Shown: positions 38,016-46,457 of the stretch, one piece after another
Numbering within the stretch: position 1 is the first letter of the stretch
How the letters are laid out: each line of letters begins with the position of its first letter
NCBI RefSeq assembly: GCF_004118155.1
Contig: NZ_SAIQ01000001.1
Coordinates: 992,001-1,056,000, forward strand
DNA from: Edaphocola flava
GTDB taxonomy: Bacteria > Bacteroidota > Bacteroidia > Chitinophagales > Chitinophagaceae
Direction: 5' to 3'
Length of the DNA stretch: 64,000 bases
Position numbers and translations under genes: made by a program
The notes under the pieces: model-generated
Database searches by the model: none
The model's input: only the letters and a program-made list of their open reading frames with translations
Told to the model about the DNA's origin: nothing

Positions 38016-38477
38016 TTAATTTTTTCTCTGTAAAGTATATTTGTCTTTAAAAATACCGCTGAACGCAGCTTTTGCTGCACTTAGCCGGATAAGATGACCC
38101 TGCTCAAAACGATAATATTCTATCCTGTTCACTTCCGGGTAGGTAACGGTTATGAGGCAGTCCCCTTCAATTTTCCAGTGGCCTGTATACTGCAAACGGT
38201 TTTCGCCCTCGCCCAAAGTCTTCTCTACACTTTCATTCTCTCTGAACTGAATACGGGTAAGGCGTAACAAATTACTATCATAACAATCGTATCCGAAGCA
38301 GGGTACATTGCCCTCAAAAACACCTGGCTTAAACGAACAGGCAAATTGGCGCGCAACCGGCTCCGGTGGGGCTTCTACAACCGGCAAAGGCTTTGCTGCG
38401 TGTTTTCCGGTTCTGCAGGAAGCCAGTAAAACCAGACACAGAAGCGTGCAATACCAGTAAAAGAGATTGCTTTTCAT
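38016..38477 (-). CDS. small lipoprotein of unknown function (META/lipocalin-like)
   Basis: 153 residues from the ATG at 38477, with a lipoprotein signal (LLASC, Cys22). The mature part has a Pro-rich linker (PLPVVEAPPEP), then a compact beta-type domain with three cysteines (FACSFKPGV, CFGYDCYD) and the pattern LQYTGHWKIEGDCLITVTYPE, which resembles small META or NlpE-like stress-type barrels (weak). The 8-bp gap to mazG suggests a common transcript. Function not identified. Confidence 0.65.
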   Translation of the reverse strand: MKSNLFYWYCTLLCLVLLASCRTGKHAAKPLPVVEAPPEPVARQFACSFKPGVFEGNVPCFGYDCYDSNLLRLTRIQFRENESVEKTLGEGENRLQYTGHWKIEGDCLITVTYPEVNRIEYYRFEQGHLIRLSAAKAAFSGIFKDKYTLQRKN

Positions 38478-38551
38478 AGAGGAATATTTTGAGATGCCCT
38501 GCAAAAATAAGCTGATTGTTCCACATTAGTCTGTGTACCCACTATTATTCG

Positions 38552-38559
38552 TAATTTTG
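38552..38559 (+). promoter_or_regulatory. -7 promoter motif (TAATTTTG) before arfB
   Basis: TAnnTTTG match only 5 bp upstream of the start codon; if used, the mRNA would be almost leaderless. No -33 TTG at the right spacing. Confidence 0.35.
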
Positions 38560-38563
38560 CAAT

Positions 38564-38956
38564 ATGATTGATTTCAGCCCGGAAATAAAATATAAAACAG
38601 CAAGAAGCGGAGGCAAAGGTGGCCAGAATGTAAATAAGGTAGAAACTATGGTGGAAGCCCGTTGGAGCATCCTTGAAAGCAAGGCTTTCAGTGAAGAAGA
38701 CAAGGCGCTCATATTTCTGGCGCTGGCAAACCAGATTAACGGAGAAGGTATACTTATCGTTAGAGCATCTGAAAACCGCTCGCAGCTAGAAAATAAGGAA
38801 CTGGCAACTAAAAAGATGTTGCAATCGGTACGCAAATCCCTGATAAAACAGAAAAAGCGTATTGCCACCAAACCGTCTAAAGCTAAAGTGGAAAATAGAC
38901 TGGACCAGAAGAAGCAACATGCCGAACGCAAACAAAACCGCCGGAAAGACTGGTAA
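38564..38956 (+). CDS. arfB: alternative ribosome-rescue factor ArfB (YaeJ)
   Basis: Peptidyl-tRNA hydrolase that frees ribosomes stalled on non-stop mRNA. The GGQ motif is at residues 19-21 (ARSGGKGGQNVNK) and the C-terminal tail is strongly basic (KKQHAERKQNRRKDW), as needed for binding the empty mRNA channel. 130 residues, lacking release-factor domains 1 and 2, so it is ArfB rather than a full release factor. Divergent from the lipoprotein gene and convergent with rocD. Confidence 0.94.
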   Translation: MIDFSPEIKYKTARSGGKGGQNVNKVETMVEARWSILESKAFSEEDKALIFLALANQINGEGILIVRASENRSQLENKELATKKMLQSVRKSLIKQKKRIATKPSKAKVENRLDQKKQHAERKQNRRKDW

Positions 38957-38957
38957 G

Positions 38958-38998
38958 ATATAAAAAGCGCGGCTTCTCTGAAGCCGCGCTTTTTATAT
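38958..38998. terminator. bidirectional intrinsic terminator
   Basis: 19-bp perfect stem (38958-38976 with 38980-38998) and 3-nt loop, between arfB and the convergent aminotransferase gene. Confidence 0.85.
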
Positions 38999-39014
38999 AT
39001 CAGGTTTGTAATGA

Positions 39015-40247
39015 TTATAGTTGTTCTAAAGAATCCTTAATAATGGCAACACATTCATCTATCTGTTCTTTGGTAATGACCAGTGGTGGTGCAAAGCGGA
39101 TTTTATCGCCATGTGTCGGTTTGGCCAGCAATCCTCTCTCTTTCAGCGCCAGGCACAAGTTCCAGGCTGCATCTTTGTCTTCATGACGGATCACAATTGC
39201 ATTCAGTAAGCCTTTACCTCTTACTTCCGCAACATAAGGATTGTTCAGGTCTCGGAGTGCAGTCCGGAAATATTCACCCAGTGTCTGGGCATTTTCCGCC
39301 AGCTTTTCATCCTGCAATACATCCAGTGCAGCCATAGCTACTTTACAGGCCAGTGGATTGCCCCCGTATGTAGAACCGTGTTCTCCCGGTTTGATGTTCA
39401 GCATAATCTCATCATCAGCCAGCACGGCAGAGATCGGTAATGTACCGCCAGATAATGCTTTACCAAGTATAAGGATATCGGGGCGTACATTTTCATGATC
39501 ACAGGCCAGCATTTTACCGGTACGGGCCAGACCAGTCTGGATCTCATCTCCGATAAATAATACGTTGGCTGCTTTACACATGTCATATGCCTTAGCCAGG
39601 TAGCCCTCGTCTGGCACAAATACACCTGCCTCTCCCTGTATAGGTTCTACCAGGAAGGCGGCAACATTTTTATTTTGCAGGGCCTGATCCAGCGCTGCCA
39701 GATCGTTGTAGTTCACTACATTATAGCCCGGCATAAACGGTCCGAAGTTATCTTTAGCGGTAGGATCTGTACTGAAGGAGATCACATTCAGCGTGCGTCC
39801 GTGGAAATTATCTTTAGCGGTAATGATTACTGCTTCATTCTGTGGTACGCCTTTCTTTACATATGCCCATCTTCTGGCCAGTTTCAGCGCCGTCTCTACG
39901 GCTTCTACCCCACTATTCATCGGCAATACTTTATCATAGCCGAATAGTTTGGTGATATATTCTGAATAAGTACCTAAAAGATTACTGTGAAATGCTCTTG
40001 AAGTAAGTGTGAGTACCTGCGCCTGATCGCACAGTGCTTTTATAATTTTTGGATGGCAATGCCCCTGGTTCACAGCGGAATAACCACTCAGGAAATCGTA
40101 GTAGCGTTTATCATCAACATCCCATACAAATACACCCTCACCCTTGTTCAGCACAACGGGTAACGGATGATAGTTATGGGCTCCATATTGCTCTTCCTGC
40201 TCTATATACGAGCGTGTAACATCGCTCAGTAAAACCGTATTTTCCAT
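39015..40247 (-). CDS. rocD: ornithine-oxo-acid aminotransferase
   Basis: Class III PLP-dependent aminotransferase converting ornithine to glutamate-5-semialdehyde. The start at 40247 ([17 protein letters not shown]) gives 410 residues with the family N-terminus, instead of 428 from an upstream ATG. Visible motifs are [45 protein letters not shown] with the PLP-binding Asp, and LGKALSGG with the PLP lysine. These match ornithine aminotransferase better than acetylornithine or 4-aminobutyrate aminotransferase. It stands alone. Confidence 0.93.
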   Translation of the reverse strand: MENTVLLSDVTRSYIEQEEQYGAHNYHPLPVVLNKGEGVFVWDVDDKRYYDFLSGYSAVNQGHCHPKIIKALCDQAQVLTLTSRAFHSNLLGTYSEYITKLFGYDKVLPMNSGVEAVETALKLARRWAYVKKGVPQNEAVIITAKDNFHGRTLNVISFSTDPTAKDNFGPFMPGYNVVNYNDLAALDQALQNKNVAAFLVEPIQGEAGVFVPDEGYLAKAYDMCKAANVLFIGDEIQTGLARTGKMLACDHENVRPDILILGKALSGGTLPISAVLADDEIMLNIKPGEHGSTYGGNPLACKVAMAALDVLQDEKLAENAQTLGEYFRTALRDLNNPYVAEVRGKGLLNAIVIRHEDKDAAWNLCLALKERGLLAKPTHGDKIRFAPPLVITKEQIDECVAIIKDSLEQL

Positions 40248-40330
40248 ATAATGCGAAAGTAAATAATTTAATCCGTAGCAAAAAATTGGCCTTATCTGCA
40301 ATTTTTAACGCCATATCTCGTGCTAATGAC

Positions 40331-40338
40331 TATCTTTG
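40331..40338 (+). promoter_or_regulatory. -7 promoter motif (TATCTTTG) before the enoyl-CoA hydratase-family gene
   Basis: TAnnTTTG match 20 bp upstream of the start codon; no clear -33 element. Confidence 0.4.
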
Positions 40339-40358
40339 CCCTGAAATTGTAATTAAAC

Positions 40359-41132
40359 ATGATTGAAAATAAAGAAGGATACGTTTCCCAGTCCATCGCA
40401 GAAAACGGTATTGCAACTATTGAGTTTCAACACCCTATGAGCAATAGCCTGCCAGGAGCGATTCTGCGTAAGTTAGCCGATACAGTGACTGAGTTGGGTA
40501 ATAATGATGCTGTAAAAGTGATCATTTTAACCAGCGCGGGAGAAAAAGCTTTCTGTGCCGGAGCCTCTTTTGATGAATTGATTTCGATTACAAACAAAGA
40601 AGACGGGCACCGTTTTTTCAGCGGTTTTGCTATGGTTATTAATGCTATGCGCAAATGTCCTAAGTTTATTATAGCCCGTATCCAGGGTAAAGCTGTAGGT
40701 GGTGGTGTAGGCCTTGCCTCTGCTGCTGATTATGCTATTGCACTGAAAGGTGCCGGCATTAAGCTGAGTGAACTGGCAGTAGGTATCGGACCATTTGTGG
40801 TTGGACCTGCTGTAGAACGTAAAGTGGGCTTATCTGCTTTTGCCGAATTATCTATTGATGCTACGAATTGGAGAACCTGCAGCTGGGCCAGAGAAAAAGG
40901 TCTGTATGCATCGGTACACGAAACGGTTGCAGAAATGGATGAAGCGATTCAGACACTGGCCAATACTTTATCCAAGTCTAGTCCTGAAGCAATGAAAGAT
41001 TTGAAAGCTGTAATATGGCAGGGCACAGATCACTGGGACGAGCTGCTGGCCAGCCGTGCAGCAATCAGCGGCCGACTGGTATTAAGCGATTTCGCAGTAA
41101 ATGCGATCAGTGCTTTTAAAGCAAAAGCATAA
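40359..41132 (+). CDS. enoyl-CoA hydratase/isomerase family protein
   Basis: 257-residue crotonase-fold protein, expected to act on an enoyl- or related acyl-CoA. The oxyanion-hole and substrate-binding segments are visible (KAFCAGASFDELI and the GKAVGGGVGLASAADYAIA segment). At the usual second catalytic position (near ELAVGIGPFVVGPAVERKVG) the acid of a hydratase is not obvious, so isomerase or another crotonase activity is possible. It is typical of Bacteroidota homologues whose substrate is not established. Monocistronic between rocD and infC. Confidence 0.85.
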   Translation: MIENKEGYVSQSIAENGIATIEFQHPMSNSLPGAILRKLADTVTELGNNDAVKVIILTSAGEKAFCAGASFDELISITNKEDGHRFFSGFAMVINAMRKCPKFIIARIQGKAVGGGVGLASAADYAIALKGAGIKLSELAVGIGPFVVGPAVERKVGLSAFAELSIDATNWRTCSWAREKGLYASVHETVAEMDEAIQTLANTLSKSSPEAMKDLKAVIWQGTDHWDELLASRAAISGRLVLSDFAVNAISAFKAKA

Positions 41133-41233
41133 AAAAACTAAAGACAATGTGAAAATTCGTCATTTAAATGTTATATTAATGTGATTTTCACTATAAAAAG
41201 TTATTGATATATATATTTTTTTATTTTTTTCAA

Positions 41234-41241
41234 TATCTTTG
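41234..41241 (+). promoter_or_regulatory. -7 promoter motif (TATCTTTG) before infC
   Basis: TAnnTTTG match 35 bp upstream of the infC start; the surrounding 41133-41276 gap is very AT-rich and shows no clear leader regulation. Confidence 0.4.
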
Positions 41242-41276
41242 TATACTAATACATAATTTTATACTAATTTCAATTA

Positions 41277-41828
41277 ATGCAGAGAAGAGGGAAACCGCAA
41301 ATTCCAAATAGATCAAGAGAACCGGAACACAAGATAAACAATATGATCAAGGCCCCACAGGTACGCGTTGTGGGTGAGAATATTGAAGGTGGTGTAATGT
41401 CAATCGAAGACGCCCGTAAACTGGCCGAACAGCTTGAAGTAGACTTAGTAGAAATATCGCCGAATGCGGAACCTCCCGTTTGTCGCTTAGTTGATTATAA
41501 TAAGTTTCTTTACGAAAGGAAAAAGAAAGAAAAAGAACAAAAAGCAAAAGCAAAACAATCTGAGGTTAAAGAAATCAGATTCACTCCCAATACGGATGAT
41601 CATGACTTTGAGTTTAAATTAAAGCATGCTCAGAAATTCCTGCAAGATGGGGATAAAGTGAAGTGTTTTGTACAATTTAAAGGTAGATCAATTCTATTCC
41701 AGGATCGTGGTCAACTATTGCTGCTGAAATTCGCAGAGAAGTTAGCCGAATATGGTTCCTTAGAGTCGATGCCGAAAATGGAAGGCCGCAGAATGCTGGC
41801 TATGTTTACTCCTAAGAAAAAGAAGTAA
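41277..41828 (+). CDS. infC: translation initiation factor IF-3
   Basis: Binds the 30S subunit and checks start-codon selection. Both domains are present: an N-terminal domain (MIKAPQVRVVGENIEGGVMSI to VCRLVDYNKFLYERKKK), a Lys-rich linker, and a C-terminal domain (VKEIRFTPNTDDHDFEFKLKHAQKFL to MAMFTPKKKK-like end). 183 residues from the ATG used here, normal. The usual downstream rpmI and rplT are absent: a hairpin follows and then an exporter gene. The family sometimes starts at a rare codon such as ATT, but this ATG is plausible. Confidence 0.96.
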   Translation: MQRRGKPQIPNRSREPEHKINNMIKAPQVRVVGENIEGGVMSIEDARKLAEQLEVDLVEISPNAEPPVCRLVDYNKFLYERKKKEKEQKAKAKQSEVKEIRFTPNTDDHDFEFKLKHAQKFLQDGDKVKCFVQFKGRSILFQDRGQLLLLKFAEKLAEYGSLESMPKMEGRRMLAMFTPKKKK

Positions 41829-41890
41829 GCATCTTTCCAGCCGGTTTGTATAACCGGTATTAACAAGTTTTCATGGTGATAGGGTTTATA

Positions 41891-41925
41891 GGGCTAGCTC
41901 GTTCTCGAGCTGGCCTACTTTTTAA
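41891..41925 (+). terminator. intrinsic terminator of infC
   Basis: 10-bp stem with one G:T pair (41892-41901 with 41906-41915), TTCT loop and a five-T run. Confidence 0.75.
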
Positions 41926-41949
41926 TTAAACTGTACAGAATAATTAATT

Positions 41950-44295
41950 ATGTGGCAAAAAATTGCAGACTTCGTGCTGCGCTTCAGGGTATTATTAATT
42001 ATAATAATACTGGCCATTACCGGGGTAATGGGTTATTATATGACTACCGTGCGGATGAGCTATGACTCTACAGGAGCTATACCTACCTCCAATCCCAAAT
42101 ACAAAGTCTACAAAGAATTCCAGGATAAGTTTGGCAACAACGGTAACTCCATTGTACTGGGTGTACAAACCGATAAACTTTTTGAACCCGAAATGTTCAA
42201 GGCCTATCTTAAACTGGTCGAAGACATTAAAAAAGTGCCTTCTGTAGAAGGAGTCCTCTCTATAGGTGATGCCGTAATGCTGGGCAAAGACAGCGCGGGT
42301 AAACTCAGTGCTGTACCTATTTTCAAAAAAGACCACACTCAGCGATATGACAGTAGTAAGGTGGTATTTGACAATCTGCCGATCTATAACGGATTGCTGT
42401 ACAATAAAGAGACCAACGCCTACCTGATGATGGTGACCATCAATAAGCAGGACCTGGGTACTAAAGAACGCATCCGCATTATTAATGATATCGTAAAACT
42501 GGGAGATGACTTTCATGTAAAGCAGCAAACAGATGTACACTACAGCGGCCTGCCTTTTATTCGTACTCAGATGGCGGAGAAGATCAAAAAAGAGCTGAAC
42601 CTCTTCCTGGCTTTATCTCTGGGGCTGACTGCCCTGATCCTGCTGATCATTTTCCGTTCCTTTACGGCTATGCTGGTATCTATGATCATTGTATCTATAG
42701 GGGTTATCTGGTCATTTGGTACATTAGCCCTTTTCGGATATAAAATATCTATACTTACAGGAGTTATTCCGCCACTGGTTGTGGTGATTGGCATACCGAA
42801 CTGTATCTACTTCCTGAATAAATACCATACTGAATATAATATAAGTGGTAATAAAATCACTGCGCTGCGTAATATGGTGGGCAAGATGGGTATTGTAACC
42901 CTGTTTACAAACCTTACAGCAGCTATTGGCTTCGGGGTATTTGCGCTTACAGACAGCGTAGTACTGAAAGAATTCGGACTGGTAGCCGGACTGAATATTA
43001 TGGCCCTTTTCTTTGTATCCCTGATACTGATTCCGGCTATATTCAGCTTCTTGCCTGCGCCACATACCAAACAAACTAAGTATACAGAAAGCCGATGGAT
43101 GAATGGTATCCTGAATAAGGTCACGAACTGGGTATTTCACCATAAGACCATCTTATTTACAACCACCATTATATTGTGTGTTGCCGGACTGGCGGGTATA
43201 TTCCGTCTTAAGTCTGTAGGACATATGGTAGATGACCTGCCATCTAAAGATGTTATTCTTACCGATCTCAAATTCTTTGAGAAGAATTTTAAAGGCATTA
43301 TGCCACTGGATATCAGTATCGATACCAAAAAGAAATATGGTGCCCTGACTTCTCTGGAAACCTGGGAGAAAGTGGATGCATTGACTAATTTCCTGGAGGC
43401 TCAGCCGGAAATCGGTGGGGGCATTACCTTGATTAAGGGGGTAAAATTTGTCAAACAAGGCTTTGCTGGTGGTGGTCCTGAAAACTATTCATTGCCGGGT
43501 GCTACAGAATTCAGTGGTATCAGACCTCAGTTGTTAAGTACTTTCAATAAGCAGAAAAAACATAATGAAGGTACTGATAGTATGCAGCAAACCGGCGATC
43601 AGTTGAATAAGATGTTGTATTCTTTTATCGACAGTAATGCGCAAACAATCCGGGTGAGTGTAAACGTGGCCGATATTGGTTCGGTAGCAATGCCAAAACT
43701 GATTGATACCCGAATCAAGCCGGTTATAGATAGCCTGTTTGACAAAGAGCAATATAATGTGCATATTACCGGTGCAAGCATCATCTACCTTGAAGGAAGT
43801 AACTTTATCATCAACAGCCTGCAGGAGAGTCTGCTATGGGCTTTCGGCATGATCCTGGTATGCATCATTATACTCTTCCGCTCTGGCAGGATTGTACTTA
43901 TGGCCCTTATTACCAACATTGTTCCACTCATGATTACCGCAGGGGTAATGGGTTGGCTGAATATTCCGTTAAAACCATCTACCGTACTGGTATTTAGTGT
44001 TGCACTGGGTATTACGGTCGATGTTACCATACGATTCCTGGTCAATTATAAACAGGAATTACCCAAGCATGGTTCTATTGCAGAAACGGTGCGGTATACG
44101 ATTAAGGATACCGGTCTGAGTATTATTTATACCAGCATCATCCTTGTTGTCGGATTTGGCGTATTTGCCGTATCTGAGTTCGGAGGTACGCAGGCATTGG
44201 GCTATCTTACTTCCCTGACCCTGTTCCTGGCAATGGTTTTCAATCTGACCTTACTGCCGGCACTGCTGCTGGTTATGGATAAGAAGAAAAAATAA
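41950..44295 (+). CDS. RND/MMPL-type exporter
   Basis: 781 residues with the RND architecture in two halves, each with one N-terminal membrane helix, a large extracytoplasmic domain and five more helices. The MMPL-type signature GVIPPLVVVIGIPNCIYFLNKYH is in the first half and a similar helix, SVALGITVDVTIRFLVNYK, in the second. RND proteins of this subfamily move hydrophobic molecules using the proton gradient; lipids or sterol/hopanoid-like substrates are known examples. No membrane-fusion or outer-membrane partner is next to it, so it is not a tripartite drug pump by context. The specific substrate is unknown. Confidence 0.88.
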   Translation: MWQKIADFVLRFRVLLIIIILAITGVMGYYMTTVRMSYDSTGAIPTSNPKYKVYKEFQDKFGNNGNSIVLGVQTDKLFEPEMFKAYLKLVEDIKKVPSVEGVLSIGDAVMLGKDSAGKLSAVPIFKKDHTQRYDSSKVVFDNLPIYNGLLYNKETNAYLMMVTINKQDLGTKERIRIINDIVKLGDDFHVKQQTDVHYSGLPFIRTQMAEKIKKELNLFLALSLGLTALILLIIFRSFTAMLVSMIIVSIGVIWSFGTLALFGYKISILTGVIPPLVVVIGIPNCIYFLNKYHTEYNISGNKITALRNMVGKMGIVTLFTNLTAAIGFGVFALTDSVVLKEFGLVAGLNIMALFFVSLILIPAIFSFLPAPHTKQTKYTESRWMNGILNKVTNWVFHHKTILFTTTIILCVAGLAGIFRLKSVGHMVDDLPSKDVILTDLKFFEKNFKGIMPLDISIDTKKKYGALTSLETWEKVDALTNFLEAQPEIGGGITLIKGVKFVKQGFAGGGPENYSLPGATEFSGIRPQLLSTFNKQKKHNEGTDSMQQTGDQLNKMLYSFIDSNAQTIRVSVNVADIGSVAMPKLIDTRIKPVIDSLFDKEQYNVHITGASIIYLEGSNFIINSLQESLLWAFGMILVCIIILFRSGRIVLMALITNIVPLMITAGVMGWLNIPLKPSTVLVFSVALGITVDVTIRFLVNYKQELPKHGSIAETVRYTIKDTGLSIIYTSIILVVGFGVFAVSEFGGTQALGYLTSLTLFLAMVFNLTLLPALLLVMDKKKK

Positions 44296-44314
44296 TCCAC
44301 AATTTACTATTGTA

Positions 44315-44351
44315 CGATAGCCCCTGACAGAATTCATGTCAGGGGCTATCG
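44315..44351 (+). terminator. long hairpin after the RND exporter, no T run
   Basis: Perfect 15-bp stem (44315-44329 with 44337-44351) around a 7-nt loop, 20 bp after the stop codon. No T tract follows, so termination efficiency is uncertain. Confidence 0.55.
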
Positions 44352-44482
44352 CGCATAAATATATGATTCCATAAGAGCAGTATGACATATTGCAATTTAT
44401 TATAAAATAACATTCATTATTTATCAATTAAGAGAATTATTATTTATATTTACGGTATCATTCATCAAACAAAAACAATTTT

Positions 44483-44851
44483 ATGAAAAAAGTACTCCTC
44501 TCTCTTATGGTGATGCTGGCATTCATGACCAATGCAATCGCTAACACCCTTACGATTTACAATTTCACACCATGCTTCTACGGCATCAGTACCCAGGGCG
44601 GTTACATATTTATTGGCCCGGGAACGATGGGTGCTGTATATACCAGTGGCTCCGGCGGACCTTATACCAGTGCTAAAGTAGTCAATGGCGCTACATCTCC
44701 TTCCGGTCCGTGGACTGGCCAGCAAGTAAATGTTGGGCCGGGCGCATCATCAGGATCCAGTGCAACTGGTGTTGCCTGTAACAGCGGTAATCCATTCACT
44801 GTTTTCTGGTCTCCTAATGCTTCAGGAGATATTACCATGCTGATCAATTAA
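44483..44851 (+). CDS. small secreted Gly/Ser-rich protein
   Basis: 122 residues with a clear signal peptide (about 1-20, ending AIAN). The mature part (about 100 residues) is rich in Gly, Ser, Thr and aromatic residues, with two cysteines (about 31 and 94) that could pair: one in FTPCFYGI and one in GVACNSGN. No sorting domain and no known motif. It has a strong terminator right after it. The low charge and length suggest a small extracellular or periplasmic beta protein, function unknown. Confidence 0.65.
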   Translation: MKKVLLSLMVMLAFMTNAIANTLTIYNFTPCFYGISTQGGYIFIGPGTMGAVYTSGSGGPYTSAKVVNGATSPSGPWTGQQVNVGPGASSGSSATGVACNSGNPFTVFWSPNASGDITMLIN

Positions 44852-44870
44852 TGTTTGTTATAATACCTCT

Positions 44871-44913
44871 TAAAAGTAAAAAGGCTGCTCATGGAGCAGC
44901 CTTTTTACTTTTA
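44871..44913. terminator. bidirectional intrinsic terminator
   Basis: Perfect 20-bp stem (44871-44890 with 44894-44913) and ATG loop, between the small secreted protein and xth. Confidence 0.85.
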
Positions 44914-44937
44914 TATAAAACTGATTTAGTTTTCTAT

Positions 44938-45702
44938 TTACATCTCAATCTCAGCCATTACCGGACAGTGATCGCTGTGCTTTGCTTCCGGCAGAATAGC
45001 TGCATGTTTAACCCTTGCCTGCAGGTCTTCTGTTACGCTGATATAATCAATACGCCAGCCCTTATTATTGGCACGGGCATTAGCACGGTAACTCCACCAG
45101 CTGTAGTGGTGCGGATCCTGGTTATGCAGGCGGAAGGTGTCGATCAGGCCATTACCAAACCATTTATCCATCCAGGCGCGCTCCTCTGGTAAATAACCAG
45201 AACTATTCTTATTGCTTACCGGGTTATGGATGTCGATTGGTTTATGACAGATATTATAATCGCCACAAACAATCACAGAAAAATCCTGCTTTTTGAGTTC
45301 ATCTATATACCCGAAAAACTCTTCCAGCCATTGGTATTTATAGGCCTGGCGTTCATCGCCGGAGGTACCCGACGGGAAGTATGCTGAGATAACCTTGGTG
45401 CGCCCGAAGGTTAGCGTGAGGGCACGGCCTTCCATATCGCTCTGCTCAAAGCCGCTGCCATAGGTAACATCATCCGGTTTCACTTTAGAAAACACGGCCA
45501 CACCACTGTACCCTTTTTTCTGTGCAGGATACCAGTAGGTTTCATAACCCAAGTCTTCAAACTGCTTGTAGTCTACATTTTCTTTATGTGCCTTGATCTC
45601 CTGAAAACAGATAATATCAGGATTTTCCTCTTTCAGCCATTCTACCAAACCCTTACTCATGGCGCTACGCAGGCCATTTACATTGTATGATATGATTTTC
45701 AT
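44938..45702 (-). CDS. xth: exodeoxyribonuclease III / AP endonuclease
   Basis: Metal-dependent repair nuclease that cuts at abasic sites and has 3'-5' exonuclease activity. Motifs: ISYNVNGLRSA, CFQEIKA with the metal-binding Glu, CGDYNICHKPIDIHNP with catalytic Asp/Asn, and HSDHCPVMAEI near the C-terminus with the Asp-His pair. 254 residues, normal. It overlaps the upstream comB gene by 4 bp, showing translational coupling. Confidence 0.96.
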   Translation of the reverse strand: MKIISYNVNGLRSAMSKGLVEWLKEENPDIICFQEIKAHKENVDYKQFEDLGYETYWYPAQKKGYSGVAVFSKVKPDDVTYGSGFEQSDMEGRALTLTFGRTKVISAYFPSGTSGDERQAYKYQWLEEFFGYIDELKKQDFSVIVCGDYNICHKPIDIHNPVSNKNSSGYLPEERAWMDKWFGNGLIDTFRLHNQDPHHYSWWSYRANARANNKGWRIDYISVTEDLQARVKHAAILPEAKHSDHCPVMAEIEM

Positions 45703-46439
45703 ATAGTCGTAACTTTTTCTAAAACTAAGGCATTATTTTTAAGAATCGGAACCACAGGATGTATATCTACCTGTGTACAGTATTCCAGGTCTTTCAGCAA
45801 TCCGAAATTGGCTAAACGCTCATAGTGAGAACCAACTTTCAGATAAGACAATAGATCAGGGCGACGCAACGCATCATCATACATAGACCCGGCAATCATT
45901 GCACTATCGCATTTGATATCAAAGTAAGACTGGACTTTACGAACCACTGCGCCTGCAAAAAGATTGTCTTCCATATTAGGACGATCTTTCCACGAAGCAC
46001 AACCCAACAGCACGTCTTTGTCCTGTGCAATAAGGAAGTCACAAACAGCGCTCAGGTTCAGGAAGGACCCGATAATGATTGTATCTGCATCCTCTACCTG
46101 GTGCAGCAAGCGGGTACCGTTTGTAGTGGTAAGGTTCAGGATTTTACCGGAAATAAATTCTTCCGGATATTCCAGAGGAGAATTGCCGTATTGCAATCCA
46201 GGAGCTACCTGGCCATTGCGCTCACCTGCTGTTATACTATTCGGTGTGCATGCACCCAGTGCAATACACTCTTCTACAGTTGCTACAGGTACTACTTTCT
46301 CCGCTCCATTGGCCAGTGCGGCGGTAATTGTAGAGGTAGCCCTGAAGATATCAATAATCACTACAACTTTCCCTTTTGTATCATATAGATGTAACAAAGC
46401 CGGGGAAAAACAAACTTCCAGATTTTTCTTAACTGTCAT
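45699..46439 (-). CDS. comB: 2-phosphosulfolactate phosphatase family (ComB-like)
   Basis: 246-residue member of the ComB family. In methanogens ComB removes phosphate from 2-phosphosulfolactate in coenzyme M synthesis; bacterial homologues are common where coenzyme M is not made, so the physiological substrate here is open. Family motifs are visible: VVIIDIFRATSTITAALANGA, SITAGERNG, LTTTNGTRLLH and IIGSFLNLSAV. It is sandwiched between an esterase gene (18-bp gap) and xth (4-bp overlap) with no obvious functional link to either. Confidence 0.85.
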   Translation of the reverse strand: MTVKKNLEVCFSPALLHLYDTKGKVVVIIDIFRATSTITAALANGAEKVVPVATVEECIALGACTPNSITAGERNGQVAPGLQYGNSPLEYPEEFISGKILNLTTTNGTRLLHQVEDADTIIIGSFLNLSAVCDFLIAQDKDVLLGCASWKDRPNMEDNLFAGAVVRKVQSYFDIKCDSAMIAGSMYDDALRRPDLLSYLKVGSHYERLANFGLLKDLEYCTQVDIHPVVPILKNNALVLEKVTTI

Positions 46440-46457
46440 GTATATATATGCTGCTTT

